From a virus: a DNA stretch of 64,000 nt. The stretch is taken from the IMG/VR virus record IMGVR_UViG_3300020057_001232, positions 54,062-118,061 of that record; one strand, 5' to 3'. This document shows, in pieces, positions 8,026 through 16,580 of the stretch (position 1 is its first letter; each line of letters opens with the position of its first letter). The notes under the pieces were generated by a model. The model saw nothing but the letters and a program-made list of their open reading frames with translations. It had not been told where the DNA came from and did not search any database. The position numbers and the translations under genes are program-made.

Positions 8026-8315
8026 TTGCGTAGAGAGCGCTCGACAATCTTATAGCTCTCCGCTAACTCAAGCGACTCTTCGGTGACATCAGGATAAGTC
8101 CAAAGCTTCTGCTTCTCAAGATATGTGAAGTAGGGGTGCTCGTCTTCGATATATTTTTTAGCATCGTCGTAATCAATGAAAACTTCTTCTACGTCGGAAA
8201 AGCCGTAGGGGAGGTCTTTTACTACGATGTAAACTGTGTCGATTCTCAAGTTGTCTTTAGTGTATTCTTTAGCTGCACTTCCCAATCTACCACCCAATCC
8301 TTTCGTAACAGACAA
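8022..8315 (-). CDS. Small acidic hypothetical protein
   Basis: Up to 97 aa, rich in Asp, Glu and Tyr, probably an alpha/beta fold. The longest frame overlaps the end of the DHFR gene by 29 bases; a TTG near 8282 would give a slightly shorter protein with almost no overlap. No recognised family. Confidence 0.55.
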   Translation of the reverse strand: MSVTKGLGGRLGSAAKEYTKDNLRIDTVYIVVKDLPYGFSDVEEVFIDYDDAKKYIEDEHPYFTYLEKQKLWTYPDVTEESLELAESYKIVERSLRN

Positions 8316-8769
8316 CTCGGTAATCTAGACCGGCGTCTTCCCCTTGTTCAATTACTGTCTGGTGCCATTTCTTTTCATCTACCACAGGAAAGAATGTATC
8401 ACCAGCAAAGCTTTGCTCGACATGCGTCAAAGTCATAGAACCGGCGACATCTAAAGCTTCCTTGTAGAGACCTTCGCCACCAATTACGAAACAGTCGAAG
8501 GCACATAACTTCAAGGCGTCGTAGAAGCTAGAAGCTGTCTCGACGCCATCAACTAAACCTTGCTTAGACGTAACTACAATATTTCTACGATTGGGTAGTG
8601 GTCTGCCGATAGACTCGAAAGTCATACGACCCATGACAACGGTGGAACCCTTAGTCAGCTCTTTAAAGCGTTTGAGGTCTTTAGGCATGTACCATGGAAG
8701 CTTTCCAGCAATGCCGATGGCACGGTTGCTGGCAACCGCAGCTACAATTTTAATTGGGAGGTGAAGCAT
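8287..8769 (-). CDS. folA: Dihydrofolate reductase
   Basis: 160 aa, the normal length for bacterial DHFR. Visible motifs in order: IGIAGKLPWYMPKDLKRF (substrate loop with the PW pair), VVMGRMTFESIGRPLP (NADPH binding), and FVIGGEGLY near residue 98. The enzyme reduces dihydrofolate to tetrahydrofolate with NADPH, needed for thymidylate synthesis. No thymidylate synthase is in this window. It fits the nucleotide set of ribonucleotide reductase and MazG-like enzyme. Confidence 0.92.
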   Translation of the reverse strand: MLHLPIKIVAAVASNRAIGIAGKLPWYMPKDLKRFKELTKGSTVVMGRMTFESIGRPLPNRRNIVVTSKQGLVDGVETASSFYDALKLCAFDCFVIGGEGLYKEALDVAGSMTLTHVEQSFAGDTFFPVVDEKKWHQTVIEQGEDAGLDYRVVCYERIGW

Positions 8770-8784
8770 ACTGTCAGGTTACGA

Positions 8785-9129
8785 TCAGCGGCTTTTTTTC
8801 GCAAGATGTTTAACGAGGTTTTTGATCTTGATACGTGGACGCTTTTCTAGTGCCACTACAATTTCAATCTCTTCTCCGGACGTGCTTGAATAAACACGGT
8901 GGACTACGGAATGATCGACGACCGACACTCGCCACTGGTCCACTTCTTCGAGTTTCTTTTTTCCAACGACAAGGTTGCGAGTTGTCCCTTCGCTGATCGA
9001 CGCTTCGATGCCTTTAACGGCAAGGGCTCTTACAAGGATTCTGTCGATGAGGGCAGTAACGTCCTTTTCGTATTCACGTCTTTCGTCCGTGCTTGGGAAA
9101 CGGTACTTACTGAGAACTTTGTGCATCAT
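8785..9129 (-). CDS. Hypothetical protein, 114 aa
   Basis: Small basic alpha/beta protein between the caspase-like and DHFR genes; a Lys/Arg-rich C-terminus (KIKNLVKHLAKKSR) could bind nucleic acid. It overlaps the caspase-like stop by four bases, so it is translated from the same transcript. No family recognised. Confidence 0.6.
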   Translation of the reverse strand: MMHKVLSKYRFPSTDERREYEKDVTALIDRILVRALAVKGIEASISEGTTRNLVVGKKKLEEVDQWRVSVVDHSVVHRVYSSTSGEEIEIVVALEKRPRIKIKNLVKHLAKKSR

Positions 9130-9938
9130 TGGTCAACTCGGTACATAAAAAAGTAATCGTCCATCACTTCCGCTGCGGGATATCCCCGCCACATCGGCGT
9201 GTGACCATATTCGTCATCCGTCAATTGGCTGACTTCGGTGGCGAGATCCCTGAATGTAGCTAGGGGCTTTTCAGTGGTGAATTTTTCTACAGTCTGCCTA
9301 AACGTGTACGTAAACGACCCACCCCGAGCACTACCTAAATCTTGGGAGTTTTCATTTTGCTTAGACGCAGAGAAGATGAAAGCTTGCTTGTAGAGAGTGT
9401 TCGCTTGCTCTTGTAGCGGCTCTTCGATGGTTTCTGCTATGAGAGGGTGCGAACCCGTTTCGGAGTCGGGCTCAGTGACAATTGCGTCACCGTTGCCGTC
9501 AACGAAAGAGCCGGACAGGCAGGAGTCGAGCATGACGATCAAGCGGTCGAAAGGCTCGGTGCGGACTTCAGCGATGGCAGCGATGACTTCCCTGAAGGTA
9601 AACGAGCGGTCGTCCGCCAAAAGGATACCTCTGTTGCCGTGCCCGCTGAAGTAGAAGAGAAAGCTGTCAGCTTCTCTAGCTTCTTGTTTTACAAGATCGA
9701 AGATTTCGCTTGTTGATGCGTTGGCGTCGATGGCGACGTTGAAGTGGTATTCCGGCTTTGAGAAGAGCGTATTCAGCTCTCTGATGTCGGTAGGTACCCC
9801 GGCTAAGCCGTTGGGGGCACCTATGAGGACAGCACGGTTGTTACCACCGCCGTCGTACCCTAAGCCGTTTAAGGACGACGTTGAAGGTGGTTGTCCGCAG
9901 CCTGCTAGAACAAGAACGCTGAGAATAAGCTTTTTCAT
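9126..9938 (-). CDS. Caspase-fold (peptidase C14) lipoprotein
   Basis: 270 aa. Begins with a lipoprotein signal peptide and LAGC lipobox. A caspase p20-like domain follows: NRAVLIGAPNGL (first strand), FLFYFSGHGNRG with the catalytic His, and LIVMLDSCLSGSF with the catalytic Cys. Start set at ATG 9938; the longer frame adds residues before a perfect signal peptide. Bacterial C14 peptidases (metacaspase/paracaspase types) cut after basic or acidic residues and often act in cell death or defence. Here it would sit in the host envelope, an unusual place for a phage protease. Confidence 0.85.
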   Translation of the reverse strand: MKKLILSVLVLAGCGQPPSTSSLNGLGYDGGGNNRAVLIGAPNGLAGVPTDIRELNTLFSKPEYHFNVAIDANASTSEIFDLVKQEAREADSFLFYFSGHGNRGILLADDRSFTFREVIAAIAEVRTEPFDRLIVMLDSCLSGSFVDGNGDAIVTEPDSETGSHPLIAETIEEPLQEQANTLYKQAFIFSASKQNENSQDLGSARGGSFTYTFRQTVEKFTTEKPLATFRDLATEVSQLTDDEYGHTPMWRGYPAAEVMDDYFFMYRVDQ

Positions 9939-9943
9939 ACAGC

Positions 9944-10672
9944 TTAATCTTGGACAAGAGACCCTCCAGGGAAGCACCGCGATTCAGGAAGCATCCACTC
10001 ATCAGCGTAGTCCTTGACGGTGCCTGCCTTGATTCGGGCGTCCAACTCGTACCAATATATTGCCTTCTTCTCACCTACGAAGCACTTGGAAAACGGCTCT
10101 TGCACAAGCCAAGGGATCACCGCTGTCGCATCGACGATAGCCATTATCACTACGTATTCATGGAACTTTTCAGGGGTAAGTGTGAAGGCTATCTTGCCGC
10201 GAGGATCGACAAGAATGGGATCTATTTGTCGCCTAGCGGTCTCTAGTTGAAAGAACCAGCTTGGACCGCCGAACTTTTTACTTTGTGACGTGATTTGTGC
10301 TTTTACAGCTAACTCTTCCTTAAGGGGACCATAGAGAAGGTCTGCCTTGTACGACTTGTAGGCAGGTGGGTAGTAAGTAAAATCAGGCTTACTGCACTTC
10401 GCACCGAGGCTTTTCGAAACACCTTCTTCCCCACGCCCGCCGATATAGCAGTCGTTACCGACCTGTACGGCATCATCTTGTTTGGAGTCGTCGTAGAGAT
10501 CGCCATTGCCCACACGTTCGTTTCCGAAGTTCCGTGCTGCTACGACGCTCTCCGGCGACAGCCGGACGATCCTATCGCTTCTATATATGACCTCGAACTC
10601 GCGCATTTGCCGTGCCGCCATTTGACCGTCTCCAAATAAAAGAAGGATTTCTTGAAGAAGATATGCCAGCAT
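9944..10672 (-). CDS. Hypothetical protein, 242 aa
   Basis: Unrecognised; Tyr- and Cys-containing alpha/beta protein upstream of the caspase-like gene and separated from it by five bases, so the two may be co-expressed. An internal Met at about residue 18 is an alternative start. No signal peptide is convincing. Confidence 0.6.
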   Translation of the reverse strand: MLAYLLQEILLLFGDGQMAARQMREFEVIYRSDRIVRLSPESVVAARNFGNERVGNGDLYDDSKQDDAVQVGNDCYIGGRGEEGVSKSLGAKCSKPDFTYYPPAYKSYKADLLYGPLKEELAVKAQITSQSKKFGGPSWFFQLETARRQIDPILVDPRGKIAFTLTPEKFHEYVVIMAIVDATAVIPWLVQEPFSKCFVGEKKAIYWYELDARIKAGTVKDYADEWMLPESRCFPGGSLVQD

Positions 10673-10700
10673 CTAAGTTTTGTTCAAGGAGAATTTTGCC

Positions 10701-10991
10701 GTGGCGGTTCTGGCGTTTAAGCATAAAAAGAAAATGGAGACCTTCGAGATAGACGACGAAGAGCTAGAGAGCCGGTGGGAGGAGTGGGTTGCCAACGGCA
10801 CGAACCCCCACATGAAGGGAATGACGTTTGCCGAATACAACCGTCCGCTCAGAACGAACTTCAAGATTGTAGAGACGATCAAAGATCATTTCATCTACAG
10901 CGACATCGAGTGTCTTTTGCAAAGCGACGACTGTCCCGTGTGGGTCTATGACTACAAAGAAAAAGAAGTCGAAGTGCGGTGGATACCCTGA
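10701..10991 (+). CDS. Small acidic hypothetical protein
   Basis: 96 aa, with a helix rich in Glu/Trp (EELESRWEEW) and an acidic C-terminal strand region. GTG at 10701 is chosen because AAGGAG lies eight bases upstream. It is an isolated plus-strand gene between minus-strand genes, ending one base before the terminase stop. Confidence 0.6.
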   Translation: MAVLAFKHKKKMETFEIDDEELESRWEEWVANGTNPHMKGMTFAEYNRPLRTNFKIVETIKDHFIYSDIECLLQSDDCPVWVYDYKEKEVEVRWIP

Positions 10992-10992
10992 C

Positions 10993-13900
10993 TTACTTTC
11001 TTCCGCCCCTAGGTACGAACACGCCTAACACTCTGTTATTGGTCATTACGACATTGTGGGTAGATGAGTTACCTCCAGTGTACTGCCCACCTGAGCGAGA
11101 TCCACCAGCTAAAACCAAGCCTTTTCGTTGTTGCACACGGCGAATTTGAACTCCACCTTTGTACTCGAAGTTGGCTTTATATTTTTCATTCCAAAGGAAG
11201 GTAGCACCAAGAACCATGGCTCTGAAAAGGTCGTCGTGCCCATCCCCTTTTGTAATTTTAGTGCCGACTTCAGATACGGAAAGCATCTGCCAAAGAAGGT
11301 GCATGTAAGGTCTTTTGTAAAGCAACTCTTCGATGGGCTCCGGTCTGTCGTCTACTTCGTCGAGTGGGATCTCCGGGGCTACGGTCTCGAACAAGCCTTG
11401 ATAAAGCTGCGCCCTGAAAGCAATGAAGTCTCTATAGGTAAGACTGTACTGCTGTGCGTCGATACCGAGCTTTCTGATGGCGTCGATCTGCGACTGACTC
11501 TGCCATTGGTCGTAGAGAACCAAGCGGACGTTGACCTTCTCGCAGATCGTAGCGACCATCTTTTGATACATACCGTCGAAGTCAACGACCTCGCCGTGGG
11601 TACGGTCGGGATAAAGAGCCCAAGCACCTGCCACTTGCACAACTTTGAAGTCGTCTTCTTTTAGTTTAAGAAGCGTCAAGGCGTAGCCGCAGTCCGACTT
11701 ACCCATATCAATAGATAGGCAGTAAGGGATCGACTTATCTCTATCAAGCTGTGAGGCATCAAAGAAAGGACCGATGATGCTCTTGTCGATCTTTACGTTC
11801 CAGTAAGGCTCCTCAAGCTTTGCCGACTTGAGAACCAAGTCTTCACTGTCAATAAAAGGATCGTCCGCAAACGGTGGGATAGAGCCATAGTCACGAGCGA
11901 ACGCTTTCGGATCTTTTCTCTTTTCGTTGTCTAAGAAGACGGGATCAATGTCAGGGTTGACCTCCCAACTTGCTTTGTGTGAAGTGACCTTCTTTGGGTC
12001 CGTCTTGCCGGTCTTGATAAGACGCATGATGTAGTCAGACTTCGACATCGTAGACGAAACTGCACAGAGGTAGCCCGTAGGCACGTTGTAGTCACCTTTC
12101 ACAAAGAGCTTGGCTGCTTTGTTACGGATGGTAGCAGCAGACTTTTCGTAGGCGATGTAGGTTTCTTTGGCGTTAGCTCTTTTGGCATCTTCACCACCGC
12201 CGAACCAACCGATTTCGTCGATACAAGAAAAGATACCTGTACGACCACGGGACGTATCTAGGGCAGCTCCTTGGACGTAACCGGAGATGCCTTTGTGAAA
12301 GTAGGAGAACTCCTCCGTCAACCACTTGTAGACCTCAACGCCCTTTTTCTTAGCGTAGAAGTCGAGCAAATCGTGGTACTGCGAAAACCAGTTGGAAGTC
12401 TCTATAGCACGGCAGAACTGCATCCAATTTGATTCTTTAGCCTGCTTCAAAGTGATAGCAATGAAACGCATGTAGAGCTGCTGACCTCGAAGCTGCTCGA
12501 AGTAGCCTGCGGGGTCAGGAAGCTTGAGGTAACGGTGAAGAACGTAGGAGCCAATCATGCCTCCTGCTACAGCCGACTTACCAGAGTTATGGTGTAGGAA
12601 ACCGTCCCCCGTGTAAACGTTCGTGCCTGGAACGTGGATGTCCATCATCTCTTCAATGGGACCGTCCTTGATGACCTTTATCTTTACGGGGAAGTAACCT
12701 TCGTCTATCAACTTCTTCAGCTTTTCAGGGGCGTTTTTGTAGGTGGTCGTCTGAGTCCCCGCAACGGCACCTAACGGAAGTGAGAAGTAGGGACGCCCCT
12801 TTATTCCTTTAGCTTTATCAAGTGTCTTTTTTTTCTGCTCGGAAGCTAAATGTACGTTCTCTTGGAAAATTCGAACAGAATTTGAATTTTTAGTTGAGAT
12901 GTTGAAGGCAACGCCTTTTTCATCGGGATCGTAATTTTTTAAGTAAGTATTAGCTTTTGCAAAACCGTTTAGTCTCATCGTACTACATCTAGTAACGATA
13001 CCTAAATTTAAAAGTAAAATACGAACTTGCTCAGCGAGTGTTTTGGAAACTGTAGTGTAGTAGACCTTTACCTTTTGACGCCCGTTGGGCATCGTCTCAG
13101 CATGGACTCCTCCATCGCCGTCGAAGAGACCTGCAAGAAACTCGCAGACGATTTCTTTAGGGGAGCGAAGGATGAAGTCTGGAACAATCTTGTCGTGGGA
13201 AGTCTCAGGTTTTAGTCCAATCCAATTTAGCCACTCCATTACGGCAACACCATTCAATGTCCAACATTTATAAAATGGGACCGTCGCACATTCCCTGTAC
13301 TCCTCAAGCTTAGGCTCCTCACCGAACACTGCCAGGCAGCACCTTTTGATATCTGCATCAATATCAGGATTGCTAGACACAATCCGTAAGTTGTACTTTC
13401 TGGTGTACTGACCATCAGAGACTAGATATCCAACCAGTCTTGCCAGCTCGGGCGTTACCTCCGTTGGGAAGCAGAAGTCTTTTGCTTGCTGTCCGTGTTC
13501 TAATTTATCTCGGCGAAAAGCCCCCAACTGGAAGCGGCTCTCTGCCCACATGTTTGCGGAATACAGAAGTACAACGTCGCCGACCTTGCAATCTTTCATG
13601 AGCTTGTGCTCAATCTCACAGTCTGTATTAAGTGTCGGCACGATATGGCTTTGCTTGGCACCCGACATGATCCAGTTGTAGTCTGTGGTAAAGCGGAGCG
13701 ATTCCTTCTTGCCGACATATATTTTCTCAGCAACAGTTCCATGTGTTAATTCATCGCCGACCTCTACCTTGTTAAATTCAATAATTCCCCTATTTTTCGT
13801 ATATATTCTAGTATGTTGGGAAACACACCTCATCCCCCACAGAAGATCCACTTCGTCCGGCATATACCAAAAATTGTCGTTGTAGTGATCTAAGCGTGTC

Positions 13901-14220
13901 GTTTTGCACTTTGGGCAGCGACCGTCATCGAGAAGCTGAATGCGGCTTAAAATTTCATCCGACTTTAGATCGGCAGTGAAGTCTTTACTGTAAAATTCCC
14001 AATCTGAGCAGTGCGGGCAAACGTCTCCGAAGAGACGAAGCATACTCTGAAGCTGAATTGGGTATACCGTTTTGGTATCTAGGAAGTCAGAGTCCATACA
14101 CCAACTGACGATATTCTTAGCCCAAGGCAGGTCTCTGTCGTCAAATTCAGTAACGGCACCAGGATCGAAGCCAGCCTTGATGGCGTCTTCGATCATTTTC
14201 GAGGGATTAAAGTCGGTCAT
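10993..14220 (-). CDS. terL: Terminase large subunit with intein
   Basis: The 1075-aa precursor holds a 414-aa intein (residues 132-545). The joined extein would be about 661 aa, normal for a terminase. Extein N-part: two CxxC pairs (CPHC ~68-71, CPKC ~102-105) likely binding zinc. Joining residues 131 and 546 rebuilds the P-loop GMR-SGKS. Walker B is IFSCIDE (~663-669). The C-terminal RNase H-like nuclease is seen as SIDMGKSD, VLYDQW and GDGHDDLF. The protein packages phage DNA into proheads. Followed upstream by a small coiled-coil gene with ATGA-type overlap. Confidence 0.93.
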   Translation of the reverse strand: MTDFNPSKMIEDAIKAGFDPGAVTEFDDRDLPWAKNIVSWCMDSDFLDTKTVYPIQLQSMLRLFGDVCPHCSDWEFYSKDFTADLKSDEILSRIQLLDDGRCPKCKTTRLDHYNDNFWYMPDEVDLLWGMRCVSQHTRIYTKNRGIIEFNKVEVGDELTHGTVAEKIYVGKKESLRFTTDYNWIMSGAKQSHIVPTLNTDCEIEHKLMKDCKVGDVVLLYSANMWAESRFQLGAFRRDKLEHGQQAKDFCFPTEVTPELARLVGYLVSDGQYTRKYNLRIVSSNPDIDADIKRCCLAVFGEEPKLEEYRECATVPFYKCWTLNGVAVMEWLNWIGLKPETSHDKIVPDFILRSPKEIVCEFLAGLFDGDGGVHAETMPNGRQKVKVYYTTVSKTLAEQVRILLLNLGIVTRCSTMRLNGFAKANTYLKNYDPDEKGVAFNISTKNSNSVRIFQENVHLASEQKKKTLDKAKGIKGRPYFSLPLGAVAGTQTTTYKNAPEKLKKLIDEGYFPVKIKVIKDGPIEEMMDIHVPGTNVYTGDGFLHHNSGKSAVAGGMIGSYVLHRYLKLPDPAGYFEQLRGQQLYMRFIAITLKQAKESNWMQFCRAIETSNWFSQYHDLLDFYAKKKGVEVYKWLTEEFSYFHKGISGYVQGAALDTSRGRTGIFSCIDEIGWFGGGEDAKRANAKETYIAYEKSAATIRNKAAKLFVKGDYNVPTGYLCAVSSTMSKSDYIMRLIKTGKTDPKKVTSHKASWEVNPDIDPVFLDNEKRKDPKAFARDYGSIPPFADDPFIDSEDLVLKSAKLEEPYWNVKIDKSIIGPFFDASQLDRDKSIPYCLSIDMGKSDCGYALTLLKLKEDDFKVVQVAGAWALYPDRTHGEVVDFDGMYQKMVATICEKVNVRLVLYDQWQSQSQIDAIRKLGIDAQQYSLTYRDFIAFRAQLYQGLFETVAPEIPLDEVDDRPEPIEELLYKRPYMHLLWQMLSVSEVGTKITKGDGHDDLFRAMVLGATFLWNEKYKANFEYKGGVQIRRVQQRKGLVLAGGSRSGGQYTGGNSSTHNVVMTNNRVLGVFVPRGGRK
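12586..13827 (-). other. Intein with LAGLIDADG homing endonuclease in terL
   Basis: Starts with Cys132 and ends HHN before Ser546, the classic splice junction residues. The N-terminal block (CVSQHTRIYT) and a C-terminal block (NVYTGDGFLHHN) fit Hint domains. Two LAGLIDADG motifs, LVGYLVSDG (~262) and FLAGLFDGDGG (~361), show a DOD endonuclease in the middle. All elements look intact, so splicing and homing are plausible. The site is inside the Walker A loop, so an unspliced terminase would be inactive. Confidence 0.93.
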
Positions 14221-14432
14221 TTTTTGTCCTTACGACCTAGCCCCATCCTTATTAAGCGTTTTTCTCGTGATTTTTCGAGATCTATGGAGCGCAGACGCCT
14301 TTCTAAATCTTCGATACGTTCTTTAAGCACTTGGATCTCCGCAGAGTGGTCGCAGAGAGGTTCCGCCTTTTCTTCTTGGGTAAGCTCTTTCGAGCCAACC
14401 AACGTCTTTACGAGACGGTCAAAGGTGCTCAC
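14217..14432 (-). CDS. Small coiled-coil protein upstream of terL
   Basis: 71 aa; residues 28-60 form a charged heptad-like helix (LKERIEDLERRLRSIDLEK) and the tail is basic. Overlaps the terL start by four bases. Its position suggests a packaging role such as a small terminase partner, but it lacks a recognisable HTH and this is only inference. Confidence 0.6.
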   Translation of the reverse strand: MSTFDRLVKTLVGSKELTQEEKAEPLCDHSAEIQVLKERIEDLERRLRSIDLEKSREKRLIRMGLGRKDKK

Positions 14433-15109
14433 GTAAAAGTTTTCTGTCCTTTCTTGTATAAGGACATCAGGTGTGATTGTGCTTTGGGGTCTCTAGGAAT
14501 TGCAAATTGTGGAATAGGAGTGAAGGCTGGACCCTTAAGAAACCTGCCGTCCGAAGTCTTTATTACCCTAGCTTGATTACTTTTGAGTAATGCCTCTAGC
14601 GCATCCTTTTGCTCGGTGTCAGGGCGTACCATCGTAGCGTAGCCTATTTTACCTTTGTTGTTATAGAGGATGGCGTAGAACTCTTTGTCGGTGGAGTTCT
14701 CGACATAGCTAAAGTCAGACTTTTTCGTTACCCAATTAGAGCCCATCTTCATATTGATACGGCGAGCTTCACGCATGAAGTCTTCATCGTGGGGGTTTTT
14801 GTGCTCGTTCTTTTGCGACGGGTCCAAAGGAACACGTAAGAACTCTTTGTGGTGGATAAGCTCGTGGTCGATGATGCGGGTAAGGGTGTCTACGTCGTTG
14901 ATGATCCTTTTTTGGATCTCAATGACGGACGTGCCTGGCTCTCTCGAACGGTACGTGGTTCGACCTAGCCACTTCGACGAAGGATTGTTGACAATCTTGA
15001 TACGTGGAACGGCAAGGTGGTCTTTTGCAAAGTTCAAACGAAGGCGTTCTTTAACTAGGCGTTCCACTTCAGCCATGTTAGCGGCTTCGACTCTGTAGGC
15101 AAAACGCAT
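14429..15109 (-). CDS. SprT-like zinc metalloprotease
   Basis: 226 aa. RIIDHELIHHKEF (~residues 82-94) is an HExxH motif, followed by HDEDF about 25 residues on as a third-ligand region, as in SprT/Spartan-like proteins. These cleave proteins, often DNA-bound ones. The C-terminal half is of unknown type. Overlaps the coiled-coil gene by four bases in the terminase operon; a role in virion protein processing or host takeover is inference. Confidence 0.7.
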   Translation of the reverse strand: MRFAYRVEAANMAEVERLVKERLRLNFAKDHLAVPRIKIVNNPSSKWLGRTTYRSREPGTSVIEIQKRIINDVDTLTRIIDHELIHHKEFLRVPLDPSQKNEHKNPHDEDFMREARRINMKMGSNWVTKKSDFSYVENSTDKEFYAILYNNKGKIGYATMVRPDTEQKDALEALLKSNQARVIKTSDGRFLKGPAFTPIPQFAIPRDPKAQSHLMSLYKKGQKTFT

Positions 15110-15212
15110 TCGACGCTCTCCAGATAAAATTAAGGTATTTCCAATAGATAATCTTCCGCTTCTTGGGTTTTTTAGTTATGCTCATGGAGACTCTTACCAA
15201 CCGGAGACCAGC

Positions 15213-15914
15213 ATGAAAATAATGATAGGCACACCTGCCTACGGCGGACAGATATTTGCTAGATATGTTAATAGCTTAGTTCGCTCTATCCCCATTCTTG
15301 CAGCTCATAAAATAGAGATTGCTGTGATGACTTTGGAGAACGAAAGCCTGATTACTAGAGGTCGAAACGCTGTAGCTTACGAAGCGATGCAGCGCTCTGA
15401 CATCGACAAGTTGCTTTTCATCGACGCTGACGTAAGCTGGCTAGCTACCGACATTCTGCGGATTGTACAAAGCGACAAGCTCATCATTGGTGGAACTTAT
15501 CCTTTGAAGGCTCTTCCGATCTCAATGAATTTCAACCCTAAGGACGTGGACTCTAGTTTCTTCGATGTGCATAAGAAGACGCCGGAGCTAGTGGCAGAGT
15601 TTGGGGTAAAGCACGGTATTGACGGTGTGGTTGAAGTTCGCCATGTACCAACTGGTTTTATGTGTATTGATACCAGCGTCTTTCACTACTTGAAGACCAA
15701 AGTGCGCTCCTACAAGACGTGGAACGACGACAAGACTGGTCAGATAGACATCCCTGACTTCTTTCAGACCGACGTAAAGCCTGGGGGAAGTTACGAGTCT
15801 GAAGATTGGTTCTTTTGTTCGTTGGCGACCGAAAACGGCATTCCTGTCTACCTCGACACTAAGGTCATGGTGAATCACACTGGTACCTACACCTTCCAGG
15901 TTAAGGAGATTTGA
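15213..15914 (+). CDS. Glycosyltransferase, GT-A type
   Basis: 233 aa. The N-terminal ILIGTPAYGG-like start (here MIGTPAYGG), the ITRGRNAVAYEA helix and LLFIDADVSW (~residue 70) with the metal-binding DxD mark a GT-A glycosyltransferase of the kind common in large phages. A ribosome site GGAGA precedes ATG 15213. It is followed after one base by an FkbM-like methyltransferase, so the pair may decorate a virion or surface glycan; the acceptor is unknown. Confidence 0.75.
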   Translation: MKIMIGTPAYGGQIFARYVNSLVRSIPILAAHKIEIAVMTLENESLITRGRNAVAYEAMQRSDIDKLLFIDADVSWLATDILRIVQSDKLIIGGTYPLKALPISMNFNPKDVDSSFFDVHKKTPELVAEFGVKHGIDGVVEVRHVPTGFMCIDTSVFHYLKTKVRSYKTWNDDKTGQIDIPDFFQTDVKPGGSYESEDWFFCSLATENGIPVYLDTKVMVNHTGTYTFQVKEI

Positions 15915-15915
15915 A

Positions 15916-16527
15916 ATGAAGTTGATTGCCCCACCCTCCATGGATATCCATGTTAAAAAAGTCCTCGACGGTGAATATGAGGTTCCCTACGAGTTTAATC
16001 CACAAGTTATTGTAGACTGCGGCGCTAACGTCGGAGCCTTCGTCTGCTGGGCAAAGTTCACGTACCCTTCTGCTACCATTCATGCCTATGAGCCGATGCC
16101 TGACAACTTCAAGCTACTTGTCAAAAACTGCGCTCGTCTTAAAGATGTTCACCTCTACAACAAAGCGGTTACTCTTTCTGAGATGACCGAGATGTTTGTA
16201 GGCAAACACAACTGCGGCGAAGCTAGCTTTCATGACATAGGGGGGCAAACCCTTGAGAAGGTCAAAGTCACTACGGTCTCTCCTGTAGAGTTGCCTCTTT
16301 GTAACTTCTTGAAGGTAGATACTGAAGGTTGCGAGATAGAGATCTTGACAAGCTACTTAGCTATTCATAAGCCAGCGGTTGTTGCCTTTGAGTTTCATTC
16401 AGCACAAGACCGCAAAGACTTAGATGCTCTTCTTGATGAGCGTTACACACTCTTCGGTGGTGAGATCTACGGCATCGACAGGGGTACTCTGAAGTATGTT
16501 CGCTCTGACACTTTGACTATCGCTTAA
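15916..16527 (+). CDS. FkbM-family methyltransferase
   Basis: 203 aa. Motif I VDCGANVGAF (~residue 36), then IHAYEPMPDN, NKAVTLSE and FLKVDTEGCEIEIL in the order typical of FkbM SAM-dependent O-methyltransferases. Directly after the glycosyltransferase, so it may methylate the added sugar. Ends just before a bidirectional terminator. Confidence 0.85.
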   Translation: MKLIAPPSMDIHVKKVLDGEYEVPYEFNPQVIVDCGANVGAFVCWAKFTYPSATIHAYEPMPDNFKLLVKNCARLKDVHLYNKAVTLSEMTEMFVGKHNCGEASFHDIGGQTLEKVKVTTVSPVELPLCNFLKVDTEGCEIEILTSYLAIHKPAVVAFEFHSAQDRKDLDALLDERYTLFGGEIYGIDRGTLKYVRSDTLTIA

Positions 16528-16532
16528 GCAAA

Positions 16533-16560
16533 AAAAGGAGAGGACTGAGCCTCTCCTTTT
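16533..16560. terminator. Bidirectional terminator
   Basis: AAAAGGAGAGG and CCTCTCCTTTT form an 11-bp stem, flanked by A- and T-runs on the two sides. It separates the plus-strand methyltransferase from the convergent fibre gene. Confidence 0.85.
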
Positions 16561-16580
16561 CTTTTGTTCCTAAGTAGGAC

